Source of the DNA: Fragum whitleyi
Lineage: Eukaryota; Mollusca; Bivalvia; Cardiida; Cardiidae
Assembly (NCBI GenBank): GCA_948146395.1
Contig: OX411552.1
Coordinates: 10,931,686-10,995,685 of the forward strand
Direction: 5' to 3'
Length of the DNA stretch: 64,000 nt
Part shown: in pieces, positions 32,640 to 44,189 of the stretch
Layout of the letters: each line of letters starts with the position of its first letter
Numbering within the stretch: the stretch's first letter is position 1
The notes under the pieces: model-generated
The model's database searches: none
Told to the model about the DNA's origin: nothing
Seen by the model: only the letters and a program-made list of their open reading frames with translations
Translations under genes and position numbers: made by a program

Positions 32640-32789
32640 TACCATCGATCAACTTTCGTATGTTCAAGCGCTATATGTATTACTTAAAACAATATTATTC
32701 AGATTCACCGACAAGAAAGGTTCAGTTATAGATTCGCACTCGGACAGTCTACATAGCATTGCTCTTTGGATACAAATTCGCTTCCGAAT

Positions 32790-32845
32790 GATTAGAAATG
32801 ATACTTCGTTCATTTGTAAAGCGGGGTATCATTTCTTTAAAAAAA
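32790..32845. repeat. Relic of palindromic repeat B
   Basis: AAATGATACTTCG and GTAAAGCGGGGTATCATTTC preserve the apex of repeat B (compare 36270-36315). The outer arms are not recognisable. Confidence 0.4.
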
Positions 32846-33449
32846 ATAAGGTAGGGCTCAATCTATTTTTGTTCGTATCACGAGCCGAGTGCCCAGTATA
32901 CTAATTAGCCATCGAGGCAATAGTCAAGGTTTCTTTTTTTCTTCTTTCCCCTAGCCCGTGACCTTGTTCTCGCTTTCTGTGGAAAAGAAAAACAAAGCGA
33001 ATTATAAGACGTAGAGAAATAGTACCTAGATACTTATTTTGGATGAAATATAAATTGTTGTATTTTGTATAATGTACTCATGCATCTTTAGTAAAACAGT
33101 TTGAATATTGCATCAGAAAACTAGTGAAGTGAGCCGACCAGAGAGTAGATATTAGACTCATCTAGCAAGACTTGTTCGAGACTTTTTTATGGGGTCTACT
33201 AATTTGTTTAACGGTGTTGCTCTATCATAATTAGCCTCTGATGCCACACAAAATACGCCAGAACTTCCGTATGCCACATTAACAAGATCGCCGAATGTCT
33301 TATTCAAACCCTTTCTCGCTTAACGCTGTGTGCTTATTCCCCTTTATTTTTGATAAATATTTTATATATTTTTTCGTTTGTGTGCAAGAAATGCCACGAA
33401 AGACGAGCAGAAATATTTTTACCAAGTATTGAATTGTTTGTTTGTTTGA

Positions 33450-33714
33450 ATGGGTTTTACGCCGCTTTCAACAATTTCGCAGTTATATCGCGGCGGTCGG
33501 AGCACCTAACAGTGGATTCCTGGTATTCCTTTCACCTGTACTACCATTTCACCCTTTCCTAGCCTCCGACTGCTATCTCACATAGGTTTACGATTATCTA
33601 CCCATTGGTGAGAGACTAACGTCAGAAAGGATATTTGCCGCCACCGGGGATCGAACCCTCGACTTCCAGATTGGAAGTCTTATGCCTAACCAAATTCGCT
33701 ATGGTGGCGGCACC
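33450..33714 (-). mobile_element. tRNA-derived SINE, copy 1
   Basis: The minus strand begins with a tRNA-like head (33630-33712) whose anticodon-loop position reads CTTCCAA and whose B box is GGTTCGATCCCC. A body follows with CTATGTGAGATAGCAGTCGG and GGTGCTCCGACCGCCGCGAT, then GCGGCGTAAAACCC. RNA polymerase III would transcribe such an element; mobility would need LINE enzymes from elsewhere. The same body occurs at 35131-35373 and 54234-54507. Confidence 0.82.
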
Positions 33715-33889
33715 TACTTTTGAAGGAATCAAAAAATATATCTTGAACAAATTCCCTTTCTGCGTTTTTTAAACAGAAACAATTTTTTGTCATGATGAAT
33801 CTTTGTAAATTTTTAAAGGAAGGCTTTTTGCATAGAACTAACACAGAATTCAATACTTAATTTTGAGATATTCTGTTATTTTTATCTCT

Positions 33890-34035
33890 TTTTCAGCTAC
33901 TCTTCCAGACATTTATGAAAAGTTATTGTAATCTGTTTGTATATATGTCATGTGTTATATTATGCAAAACGTTTATATATGACAAAAAACTGTAAAGTTT
34001 ATGTCAAATAAACTATCTATCTATCTATCTACCTA
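33890..34035 (+). mobile_element. Candidate retroposon 3' end with (ATCT)n tail
   Basis: TTTATGTCAAATAAACT leads into (ATCT)n, ending CTACCTATC at about 34035. An AATAAA-like signal plus a short tandem tail is typical of a non-LTR retroposon 3' end. The upstream body has no recognised domain. Confidence 0.4.
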
Positions 34036-34179
34036 TCTGCGTTTTTTAAATAGAAACAAGTTTTTGTCATGATGACTTCAGTCAAAATCTTGCACTCTAA
34101 AAACATTTGTTACACATACACATAAACATGTAACTAGGCCAAAAAAAGAAATGGAAATCTCAAGAAAGAAAGGGTTTAA

Positions 34180-34400
34180 CCCTTTGCTGTTTAATCCCTG
34201 CTTTTTACGTGCCTGTGATCTTATGATTGAGTAAACATTGTAAAAAAAGAAGAAATTGCTTCTGACAAGCAATTTCTTCTTTTTCCACACTATTTTCTAC
34301 CCTACTGAATGGTTATTTTTCAAATTAAATCTACTTTAAATTTTCGTCTGCAAAACCTTTGAATTTGGACAGGTCCAAAATTTTGTAAAACAGGAAAGGG
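34180..34400 (-). mobile_element. piggyBac-type MITE, copy 2
   Basis: A 221-bp reverse-orientation copy of 23399-23618. CCCTTTGCTGTTTAATCCC follows TTAA at 34176-34179. The other end reads CAGGAAAGGG before TTTC, a mutated TTAA. The internal AAGAAGAAATTGCTT hairpin is retained. Confidence 0.75.
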
Positions 34401-34739
34401 TTTCAGACAAAATTAATTGCTGACATTTCTAGTTACGATATCTCACCATTCATGACTAAATCAACACCCGAAATGGCTTACCGCCCTTTATTGGGCTTTC
34501 ATGTTAAATGATTAGAAAGACGCCAGCGTTTGATTTTAATGTGCAATATGGGTATCTGTTGTGTGGCTTAATGATCACGCTTTCCCTCGCGGTTCATGTT
34601 GCAGAAACGAATAAAAAGCGGTCACTTACGGCACCACAAGCGGTCGTTAAAGAGAATGGTGGACAACTGCTGGATTTGTTTTAAAAAAAAAAGAATATTT
34701 TTTTTATAGAAAAGGCATATTTCTTCGAATTTTCCATTC

Positions 34740-34805
34740 ATCCTATATTGTTCAAATCATTAGAATCGTCTTAGTCAGACGGTTCTAATGAGTTTAAACA
34801 ACACG
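34740..34805. repeat. Palindrome G, copy 2
   Basis: CATTAGAATCGTCTTA and GTCAGACGGTTCTAATG pair imperfectly. The left flank TCCTATATTGTT matches the complement of the flank at 6645-6656. Confidence 0.6.
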
Positions 34806-35130
34806 GACTTCATCTACGATATTTGTAGAGCAATCATATCTACTATACGTTTATAGATACATGTAGTTTGACCTTAGGAAGAGGCTTTTTTTTAAAAAAA
34901 AAAAACTTTAAAACGCCTAATAGAAATGGTCGCTCCAGCAAGTTTGTCTAGATTTTAGCAAGGAACACAATAAGCAGATGAATCAATGGGCGAATTATGT
35001 GTCAGCATATTAGAACGTTTATCGAATATATTGTATTTGGTTTTCTTAAAAAAGTTTTATTTATATTTTTTTTTCCAGATGTTTAATTTTCTATAAATGA
35101 CATTGCAAGTGAAGTCGAATATTTATATAA

Positions 35131-35373
35131 AGTAGTGCGTCGGACTGTCAAACTAGAAGTCACGGGTTCGATCCCCGACGGCGGCACTCATTCTTTCCGA
35201 CTATTTGTCTCTCACCACTGGGTCGATAATCGTAGAGCTATGTGAGATAGTAGCTGGAGGCTAGGGAAGGATGTAATGGTAGTACTGGCGTGAGAAATAC
35301 CAGGAATCCATTGTTAGGTGCTCCAGCCGCCGCGATATAACTGAAATAATGTTGAAAGCGGCGTAAAACCCCA
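35131..35373 (+). mobile_element. tRNA-derived SINE, copy 2 (truncated head)
   Basis: Only the B-box part of the tRNA head remains (GGGTTCGATCCCCGACGGCG). The body is that of the SINE at 54234: TCACCACTGGGTCGATAATC, AGCTGGAGGCTAGGGAAGGA, GGTGCTCCAGCCGCCGCGAT and GCGGCGTAAAACCCC. Repeat D starts at the next base. Confidence 0.8.
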
Positions 35374-35692
35374 TTTTATCTTATAACTATACAAATATCT
35401 GTGTGATAACAACCCGTATGATATTTTTTATGATATCACATAGTTATTTTTAGAACAATAATATCATACAGTTATTTTTAGAAACTTGCATTTCGGTAAG
35501 AAACATCGACGAAAACAAGACAAAAAGAGGTTATAAGATAAATATAATACATTCTTAGTGTATTGTATGAAAAAAATATCAAACTCGGTTGTGAGAATTG
35601 ACAATTGTCTCGGCAGAGCCTCGACAATGATCAATTCTCCCAACCTCGTTAGATATTTTTTTTCATATAATACACTAAGTATGTATTATATA
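35374..35692 (+). repeat. Repeat D, copy 1 (two abutting palindromes)
   Basis: The first part is bounded by TTTTATCTTATAAC and GTTATAAGATAAA. The second, about 35545-35690, is a large inverted repeat: TAGTGTATTGTATGAAAAAA, ATCAAACTCGGTTG and TGTCTCGGCAGAGCCTCGAC at the apex, then the matching arm. Non-coding. The second copy is at 37434-37742. Confidence 0.82.
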
Positions 35693-35699
35693 TTTATCA

Positions 35700-36220
35700 A
35701 TCAATTATATAAAGTAGTATGTACATAATTATAGATGACCACACGCTCATTGAGTTCAGTTTCAATTTTGTCTATGTAGGTATAGATAAAATTGACCTTT
35801 GATCACTTACAAAAAAATACGTTTTTGTAATGGTAAAAAATATTGATAAAAAGATAATAAAAAGATAAAAGGAAAAAAAGAACACTACGTTATTTAGTTA
35901 TAATATTAAACATTTGACTTCTTTTTATATTTTTTCTGCTTTCGCAAAACATTTACAAGTAATTTTATCTACTTTTTGTGTTATGACTGTGGATTTTTTT
36001 TTTTTTTTCAATTGTACAAAAATTCAAATTCGGGGTAAGGGTGTGACTAATTAGCAGAAAGCCGCATTTCAAAGCGTTTATGGTTACTTTTGATATTTGT
36101 TAAATATCTCACGTCGGTCTGTTTACGTTGCACCTGTACTGAAGAAACAATCGTGAACCTAGTTAACTGTCTTTGAACTGTAGAATTTTAATTTCTCAAC
36201 CCATACCTTCATTGGAAATT
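35700..36220. other. Gene-less stretch
   Basis: No gene or strong repeat; an 18-base T run lies near 35996-36009. Confidence 0.45.
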
Positions 36221-36221
36221 T

Positions 36222-36345
36222 GTCCCGCGTTCAGGGCGCAAAAAGGTTTCTTAAACGTTTTGGAGATGATACCCTGCTTTGCACGTGTACATACGTGCAA
36301 AGCGGGGATCATTTAAAACATTCGCAAACGTTTCAAATACATCCT
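36222..36345. repeat. Palindromic repeat B, copy 3
   Basis: CCCGCGTTCAGGGCGCAAAA, AAACGTTTTGGAGATGATAC and CCTGCTTTGCACGTG pair with CACGT...GCAAAGCGGGGATCATTTA and GCAAACGTTTCAAATACATC. A further TCAGGATAACG lies near 36450. Outer arms diverged. Confidence 0.65.
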
Positions 36346-36663
36346 GAAAGCTATCTGGTTTCGGTTCAAGAAATATTTTCCCCTGTTTTTCGAGGAATGA
36401 AATGAATAACGACAAACCATTTAACGCTCTCTTGTGACTTGTCCTGAGTTCAGGATAACGAAAGTTTGCGAGCGCACACAACTGAAATTCTGTATAACTT
36501 ACCGAGGCAAAATTAATCTATGCTTCAAGAAGATTGTGCTCGCGAGCGTTTTGTTATCACAATGCAAGGCTGGTTTTACCATCACAAGTCATGTTCTTAT
36601 AAATACTAGATTGTTCAATGTTTCAATATTTTTTCATTTTTATCCTGTAAAATTATGTTGTTT

Positions 36664-37017
36664 AGCTGTTAATAAAATCGTGAAATGACATTCTCCTCAA
36701 TCAAATAGTTCATAGCCGCTCGCTCAGCGCTCTTTCATTCAGAGCATTCAAAACAACAACTTAAAAGCTCCAAAATCGTTCAAAAACACTTTGAAACTAT
36801 CGAAATTTCAATCAAATCGATTACCTTGTGTGAAATTAAAAGTGTTTAATTAGTCTCTGAAGACAAATAAACAGAAAAAGTAGGTCAATTTCATTAAAGG
36901 GAGGTATTAATTATCACAAATTCGTCAAACATCATTCAAAACCCGCTCCTCTCACTCATTCAACTTCATTCCGCATTCCTTCCAAAATCACCAACCCTGC
37001 CAATTTCAGGATGTTAG
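36664..37017 (-). mobile_element. MITE-A copy, palindrome half lost
   Basis: The TIR remnant AATAAAATCGTGAAATGACA and right end TGCCAATTTCAGGATGTTAG bracket reversed MITE-A words. The palindrome keeps only one arm (AAGGGAGGTATTAATTATCA) before the sequence passes to CATTCAAAACCCGCTCC. Confidence 0.78.
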
Positions 37018-37433
37018 TCTCTGAAATCGTTTATAACCAAATGACAAGACAACATTGTTTTAAACTGGTCCTATTTCAGAAAACTTGTAAGCAACATATT
37101 TGTTAGGGTATTAATAATCTCTCTGTTATTAAGGGAAGAATACGTTGTGGAATATAAAAAAATGTAACAAGCATTTATTTCATTTTTTTTTTCGTCATGT
37201 TTACCGATTAAGTTATCTATCCAGTTAATTAATTTTAATCGTTTTAATTTTCACGAGAAGAAGAATGGAGACAATTGTGGGAATCCCAATAGCTACGTTC
37301 TTTGTTCGCTTAACGTTTATTTTACTATTTTAACAGAAATAAAGAGTATTTTATATTAAAAAAGTAATCGTGATTTTTTAATTATACAAAAAAAGTGTGG
37401 TACCATTTCCTTGGAGTAATAGCTTTTATCTTA

Positions 37434-37742
37434 TAACTATACAAATATCCGTGTGATAACATCCTGTATGATATTTTTTATGATATCACATAGTTATTTT
37501 TAGAACAATGAAATTTTTCGGCTATTTTTAGAAACTTGCATTTCTGTTAGAAACATCGACGAAAACAAGTCAAATAGATGTTATAAGATAAATATAATAC
37601 GTACTTAGTGTATTGTATGAATAAATATCTTAACTCGGTTGTGAGAATTGGTAATTGATTCGGCAGAGCCTCGACAATGATCAATTCTCCCAACCTCGTT
37701 AGATATTTTTTCTCATACAAAACACTAAGTTCGTATTATATA
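37434..37742 (+). repeat. Repeat D, copy 2
   Basis: Same order as 35374-35692: TTTTATCTTATAACTATAC, GATATCACATAGTTATTTTT, AACATCGACGAAAACAAG and ATTCGGCAGAGCCTCGACAA, with scattered differences. It is in direct orientation and is not attached to a SINE. Confidence 0.82.
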
Positions 37743-37755
37743 TATGACAACGCAA

Positions 37756-37880
37756 TCCTGTCCTGCGTTCAGAATGACAAACTGTTTGAAAATTTTACCC
37801 TGTTACACGTACATCGCGTATCAGATAATAATCTGCAAACAGTTTGTACCGTTTTCTTTTTTCATCCTGAACAAAGTGCT
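37756..37880. repeat. Palindromic repeat B, copy 4
   Basis: TCCTGTCCTGCGTTCAGAAT then GACAAACTGTTTGAAAATTT, decayed apex, then TGCAAACAGTTTGTACCGTT and TTTCATCCTGAACAAAGTGC. Inner CCCGC/GCGGG parts are lost. Confidence 0.65.
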
Positions 37881-38096
37881 GATTCATTCAAAATTTGATT
37901 TCAATAAATTTCCAATTCTGGGGATATTTCCGCAAGTCTGGCTCAAGTTTTCTCTATAAGTGATAAGCAGACAGCGTAGGCTCATGTCAGGATGCACGTC
38001 TACGCAGGGCGATCTTGATCTAAATTGTCTGCCAAACCAGTGTGTTCAACAGGAATATGACATGAAAAGCATGAGAAAGTCAGCAAGAACCGTCTG

Positions 38097-38538
38097 CAGT
38101 TAACAACATCATGAAATTGACAAGATGAATGATTTTTGAATGATTTAGGAATGAAATTGAATGAGTTTGTGGAGCGAGTTTTGAATGAATTTAATGGGAG
38201 GTAATCCTATATCGCAAATTTTGTTCAGGATGAACCAAATTTGCGATATTGATTACCTCCCTTTAATAAAATGTGCATACAAGTTCTATAGAAAGTCTCC
38301 TATTTTTCAAGAACCTATAAGACGCTTAAGATTTAAATTACTGCAGTGAATTCGCGATTTTTCGCTATCTAAATTAATTTTGAATTACGTTGTTGATTAT
38401 ATAGATCTATATTTTAATGGGTTTGAGCGTTTTTGAACGGTTTGAGTGAGTGTTTGGAATGAATGCATGGAGCGCTGAGTGGGTGATCTATAATGGTTGT
38501 AATTAAGATGATTGTCAATTTCACGATTTAATTAACTG
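38097..38538 (+). mobile_element. MITE-A copy
   Basis: A 442-bp well-preserved copy. TIRs CAGTTAACAACATCATGAAA and TGTCAATTTCACGATTTAAT. TA follows on the right; the left flank is TG, so one side of the target repeat has mutated. The palindrome runs from GGGAGGTAATCCTATATCGC to GCGATATTGATTACCTCCC. Confidence 0.92.
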
Positions 38539-38847
38539 TAAAAGGCAAGGAGAATATATTGTGCATCAGCTGACAAGTTGCGTGGTCGAGGAAAATCAAG
38601 AAATTGTAATCATGTTGTTAGGACATACAGTCATTTCTTTGGCGGTAACTTTACGACCGTTTAAGTCAGATAAGGCTCCAGCTTGCTTTTCATTTAGCAA
38701 CATATTATATCATTTTACAAACAAAAAGGATAACAAAATTATATCAGATTCTCCTTGCACAACCTTTCATTTTAAAGGCAGAATTTTAATTTTTCAAATT
38801 TTAAACCGAATGCATTATACTTATTTGAGATGTGTACCGTTAGAAAT

Positions 38848-39000
38848 ATCCTTAAATTGACAAGATGAATGATTTCGAAATGAATTCAATTAGTTGGATG
38901 AGCGAGTGTTGTGGGACATCCAAGGGAGGTAATAAATTCCTAAAATTCCGACGAAATAATCGAAATTTTACCTCCCTTTAATGAAATATATGTTCTTTTC
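38848..39000 (+). mobile_element. MITE-A, left-half copy
   Basis: Truncated TIR (AAATTGACAAGATGAATGAT), then GATGAGCGAGTGTTGTGGGA, the palindrome AAGGGAGGTAATAAATTCC/TTACCTCCCTTTAATGAAA, then loss of the right half. An opposite-strand half copy at 39600-39857 may be the rest of a rearranged unit. Confidence 0.72.
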
Positions 39001-39590
39001 TGTTTGTGAGTAATCACGGACAAAACATTTGTTTAAATACCCACACCAGATCAGGCGAGTAGCTAGCCTATAAAGGATGTGGATTCAAAATAATCTAGGG
39101 GGTCAAGTGGCATGCCCCCTGAAAATTTTGAAATAAATGGTGCAATTTTGTGCGCTTTGGGGGCCTCTGGAGAGCTTTCTTGATCAAAGAAAAATCCATT
39201 TATTTTAGCATAAAAATGGAGATGAATAGTTTTACTTTCGTTTAAATTAACTAGTCTACATTTTACAGCAAGTCTACATTTCGCAAATACGGCGCATGCA
39301 AACTTCCGACTTTGAAATACTGCAAAGTCCGACAACTTTTCAAAAATACTACGGTTTGGTGCATGATTTAGGCTATATGATTTATAAAGTTATTCAGTGT
39401 GGTAATTAACAGATCTGGCGAATGCGACTGAATTTCAAACAACAATTTTTTTTTACTAAAAAAACTTTTTTTGTCAAAATAATGTCGATTCAGCTGCGTA
39501 CTCGCGTATTGGCAGCTACGCGCCTGCAGATAATGAAACAGTGCAAAAGTGTAGTCGACGTTATGAAATAAACCATTTCGAAAGTTTTTA
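39001..39590. other. Gene-less stretch
   Basis: A 90-codon minus-strand frame (39063-39335) lacks any recognised domain. Nothing else supportable. Confidence 0.4.
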
Positions 39591-39599
39591 GACTAATAT

Positions 39600-39857
39600 A
39601 TACAGACAAACATTTCATTCAAAATGATCAAATTATTCCATGATTTAATTGGATTAAAAAGAGACGGGTTGGACCCTGAAGATACATAAACATCAAGGCA
39701 AGTAGGCATATAAATGGTAGGTAATAAAATACCGATACCGTCCAATTAATACAGAATTACCTCCCCTTTATTTCATACAAAGCTTGTTACTCTAAATCAT
39801 TCAAGTTCATTCTGCATTCATTCCGATATCATCTACATTGTTCATTTCAGGAAGGTC
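39600..39857 (-). mobile_element. MITE-A, half copy
   Basis: ATTTCATTCAAAATGATCAA, AATGGTAGGTAATAAAATAC, ATTACCTCCCCTTTATTTCA and CATTCATTCCGATATCATCT, then a decayed TIR (GTTCATTTCAGGAAGGT). The outer left third is missing. Confidence 0.65.
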
Positions 39858-41064
39858 TGGATCGTATCCATTAAGTAAGGCTTTCGTAAGCAGGGCCGCA
39901 TGTACTTGTGTCCACCGATATCTAAACAACAAAGAATGCTACCAGTAGTCCTTGCCAAAATTTCTGTTTTGTTCGTTTCATACCATTTCTCACTACTTTA
40001 TTTCGAATTGCTTAGACGTCGGTCATATGATTATTCAAGGGTGTTAGAGCCACATTGCTCTTTGTGGGGAGAACCCATGTATAGTTAGTACAGTCCAATT
40101 AAATGTGAAGGCGTATTATCTTTTATCATTGTTTCAGCTCTATCCTTTAATATTTTTTTTTTTTTTAAATCAAGAAATATCCTTAAAATTCAAAATGTAA
40201 AAGAAGTTTTTGCAAACCATTCAAAAAAAAAAAAATAATAATAATAATAATAAAACAGAGACATGTTCAAGTAACGTGGTATTATGGTTTAAAACGAATT
40301 TCAAGCTATATTGTGGTAAAATAAAGCCTGGTGATAGATTAGCAAAACAAGTGTAGCACATATTTTCTTGTGACATCTCTAATTTGTATTCATATAGTAA
40401 GAGAAAGTTTCTGGTATATTGTCGGCGGAGGGATTTTTCCGGGACTACTTTTGATGATCTATGTTCCCCAATTCATGCAAATTAAAGATGGGATCACATC
40501 TTCCTCACCCCTTCGTGATTATCTTCATTACATTTGGCGCCAAAATAAATCTGAAACAATGAAATTACAAGATACTATCTTTTAGCGAGGCGTCTCTCAC
40601 AAAATTTTCGATTTTACTGCTTCTAGAAATGCAATGTTACCGATGTCATGATATAAATGCTTTACGAGGGACGTCAAAAATTGCCTAAGAAAGTTTACTG
40701 TTTTTTCGGGTAACAGTCTAAAGTCTTATAGAAGAAACTTCTGGTAAAATTCCTATCAAACTAGTACTTTAAAAATTTGGCTAACAAACAAGTATTTTAA
40801 GTATAAAAGACAATTCAACCATTTTGAAGTTTTAAACTTAACCAAGTCTTGTTGTCTGTTCAAACCACAATATGCATATATCATCCGTCAATCCCAAACA
40901 AAAATGTGATGATTTTCAGTTCGGAAAAAAAACACGAAAAATAACTGTTAGTACTATTTGTTTTTAAATTAAAGAAAAACTATTATTGTTCTACTCCAAG
41001 AAACAAATACTCTGGTAGGATGAAGGTTTTTTGTCATGTTTACTTGACTTAAGATAGTACTATA
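39858..41064. other. Gene-less stretch
   Basis: Short frames (39900-40088, 40370-40585) lack domains. An A/AAT run lies near 40224-40252. Nothing else supportable. Confidence 0.45.
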
Positions 41065-41876
41065 CTGTTAATTACATCGTGAAATTGACAATTAACTCTA
41101 TAAAAACCATTCTATATTGCTCACTCAGCCCTCCACTCGTTCATTCCAGACACTCACTCAAACCATTCACAAACGCTACAAACTCACTGAAAAACAAATC
41201 AGGATATCACTTATTTAATTGAAATTGAAAGCGTCTGATAGGTTCTTGATGAAATAGGGGCCATCTATAGAACTAGTATGCATATTTTCTTTAATGCTTT
41301 TCGGTGGTTTATCGAGAAATAACGGTAGATTATCACTTGATAATCTCACCGCAAAAGCAGTGAAAATATCAAAAACTTAAACCCTGCTTTGGTGCATTTC
41401 ATCCTATCTGACGTCATCTATGCGGGGCGAAAGAAGTGACGTTTACGAAAATATGTTCTAGAAATGTCACATTTTGTCTCATATTTGCATTAAACAAATA
41501 GAATAATCGTTTGTTTTTCGTGTAAGATCGATAAATATTTCATTTTGTGAAAAACAAGTGTTATATTTTCACTCGTGGCTCTGCCACTCGTGAAAATATA
41601 GCTTTTGTTGTTCACTCAATGAAATATAAACCGATCTTAAACTGAAACAAACGATTATTCTCTAATTATTAAAGGGAGGTAATCAATATTGGTTCTTCGA
41701 GAAAATTGAAAATATTTTTTTTTTCAAACTTGTGTATATTTTATCCTGAACGAAATTAGCGATATTGAATAACCTATTTTAAATTCACTCTAAACCCACT
41801 TATCCCACTCATTTAATTCCATTCTAAAATCATTCCAAAATCATTCACCTTGTCAATTTTACTATGTTGTTAACTG
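41065..41876 (-). mobile_element. MITE-A copy carrying an insertion
   Basis: Left part 41065-41290 is intact MITE-A (TIR CTGTTAATTACATCGTGAAA). It is interrupted by about 375 bp, then resumes at ATTAAAGGGAGGTAATCAAT and ends with the TIR AATTTTACTATGTTGTTAAC at 41876. The last roughly 190 bp are mirrored at 42008-42195 (see findings). Confidence 0.82.
41494..41668. mobile_element. TTAA-flanked palindrome inside MITE-A
   Basis: ACAAATAGAATAATCGTTTG and its near complement CAAACGATTATTCTCTAATTA are the outer arms; the inner apex is ACTCGTGGCTCTGCCACTCG. TTAA occurs at 41490-41493 and 41669-41672. A second TTAA at about 41291-41294 suggests that the inserted unit may be longer, from 41295. A relic with related words lies near 56710-56830. 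Confidence 0.6.
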
Positions 41877-42007
41877 TAGTAATATTTAGGATGTACGTTA
41901 CATTTCCAACAAATTCACCATAGCACAACATTTAGACTCGAGCCATCCTGTGAAGACACACACAATGTAGTTTGATTAGAGTCTTCAATACGCACCAAAT
42001 ACAAACA

Positions 42008-42396
42008 GTTAACAACATAGTAAAATTGACAAGGTGAATGATTTTGGAATGATTTTAGAATGGAATTAAATGAGTGGGATAAGTGGGTTTAGAGTGAATT
42101 TAAAATAGGTTATTCAATATCGCTAATTTCGTTCAGGATAAAATATACACAAGTTTGAAAAAAAAATATTTTCAATTTTCTCGAAGAACCAATCAGTTGC
42201 TGCAAGTTTTTATTATTCATAGTGAAATCAATATTTTCTTCTAGCTATTTGAATTGTGAATGCAGTTGTTGAACCTATCTTTGTATTGATTTTTAGTGTT
42301 TTTGAATAAGTTGAATGAATGCTTAGAATTAATGAATGGAGCGCTGAATGAGCGATTTAGGATTGTCTTGATTGAGATGAATGTTGTAACTTACAG
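42008..42396 (+). mobile_element. MITE-A copy, product of inverted duplication
   Basis: TIR CAGTTAACAACATAGTAAAA. Its left 190 bp are the mirror image of 41687-41876, including the private features GTGGGATAAGTGGGTTTAGA and AAAATAGGTTATTCAATATC. The right half is ordinary, but its TIR is reduced to GTTGTAACTTACAG. The usual TA flank is absent on the left (AAA). Confidence 0.85.
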
Positions 42397-44189
42397 TAGG
42401 TACTCACCCAAAGTCCCCAGTAACAATCGAGAATTTCTTCATGCATTGCACAAAGAATATGCCACCATATAGATGAAAATGTCAGACATAGGGTCTTTTT
42501 TTTGTTTTTCAACATCACGTTTTTGACTTGTGCGCTAAAATATTTACTTGATAGCATTTCATCAAAATGTAAGCCTTTTGGTAGCTTATTCGCTTACAAG
42601 TATTGAAAATATTAGTCTTTATGTTCGTGAAATAATAAAAAAAAATTATACAATTTCCGGCTTCATGCGGTATCATGATTTAAGTTTCATTCTCAAAAGA
42701 GAAAAAAATCAGTTTCCTACCAAACCAATTGCCCAAGAGTTAAACACATTTAAACAAGATATATGACGTGTAACCGATGATTTGGATTTTGACATAAATG
42801 ACCTAAAGGAACCCAGCTAGTTAATCATATTTGACAAAAGCATAACTGTCCAAAAATATCGTTCCGAATTATTAAAATCATCTCAAAATAATAACATGCC
42901 GCAAATAATAAGATTCCAGACAAAAAGTGATTTTCTAATCAAAGATATAATTATCACGTGACGGACATGCGCAGTGACGTTTATAATTCGAATTATCCCC
43001 GCCGTGGTTTTAGCCGGACCACAAACTACTAACCCTGTGCAATCAGTCGTTAATGTTTGTGGATTATAACCGTATTTTGTTAGATTATGTAATATTTGAG
43101 CCTGCGTATGACATTTCCAACAATTTGAAATGTTGGTAGGGCTCAAACATTGAGAGGCATAGACAGCCACAAACTCTAAAAATAAAGTTACCTGATGGTC
43201 TATAGATACTTTGAGACCTTATCTATCTACAAAGCACACAGTGAAGACTCTGATCAGACTGTGCCGATGCACAGGCTGACCAGAGTCTTGCTTGGCGCAC
43301 ATTTGAAATTGTTGGAAATGTCACGCACTGGCTCATTTAATATTGGCTTCATTAGTTTTAGGCCCGTTTTTCGCATGGCACAATTTCTCTCCTCTTAGTT
43401 AATAACGCAATATATATTTGTGCTTTAATATATTTGGTCCGCTGTAATGCGGTGAATATGATCAGATACTTGTATGGAATCATAAAGGGTGAGATGGTCT
43501 TTTCCAGTACAGTTATAATTGCTGGCTTTTGTTGTCCTTTATGAAATTTCATCTTAAAGTGTTTCTAATGAGTGGATAATGATATGCTTTGACAAAAACG
43601 ATAATGCATTGTGGTGGCGCATAGCACCATGAAAGCCGCAAAACTCTGAACGACGGTCCTCTGACGTTAATTGTCTAATCACTTTTGATTTATTTCTACT
43701 TTTGGCCGGAGAGTCACGAATATTGCCGAGGCCAGAACATTAATTTCAATAACAAAACTATGGGCGTGGTTGTAAGGCAGAGAAAACAGTGACAAATATG
43801 AGTGTAACAATAAAATGTAATAAAAGAGGTTTGTCTGATTCTTTCTTGGATATTTTGTCTATTGTTAAGATGTGCGAAGAACTAAAAACATCTAATCAAG
43901 GAATATTAAAGAATTCCACCATTGATAATACAATGACACACACGAGCCCTTTTTATTATTAAAATATCACTTATATGCCATGGCCTGAAGCTCCTTCTTT
44001 ACAAAAAAGTTATCTCCACTCGGAAAAAAATCTTAAGCTAATATTTCCTGAGAAATAATGTTTTAGAGCAACCACTGTTTTGCTTATTTTCGAGCGTTTG
44101 GGCGGGGTGGGGAATGGGGGTCTGGTTTTGCAAAATCACTATGATTTAAAATATTCCTTCACGTAAAGCCATTTCCATCTTATTTAATA
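42397..44189. other. Gene-less stretch
   Basis: No supported gene. Frames 42357-42557, 42548-42766 and 42883-43170 have no domain. A CATTTCCAACAATTTGAAATG relic lies near 43110 and the best copy of the hairpin repeat at 43196-43345. A G-rich patch is near 44101-44120. Confidence 0.5.
43196..43345. repeat. Dispersed hairpin repeat, best copy
   Basis: AGACTCTGATCAGACTGTGC and GCACAGGCTGACCAGAGTCT form a 20-bp stem. After it come GGCGCACATTTGAAATTGTT and GGAAATGTCACGCACTGGCT. The stem and tail recur in whole or part near 128, 3404, 19738 and 30068. I associate this class of short palindrome with heterodont bivalves. Confidence 0.6.

Noticed and set aside
38561..38860. 99-codon plus-strand frame between MITE-A copies
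   Set aside because: It runs up to and into a MITE-A fragment and has no domain; treated as chance.
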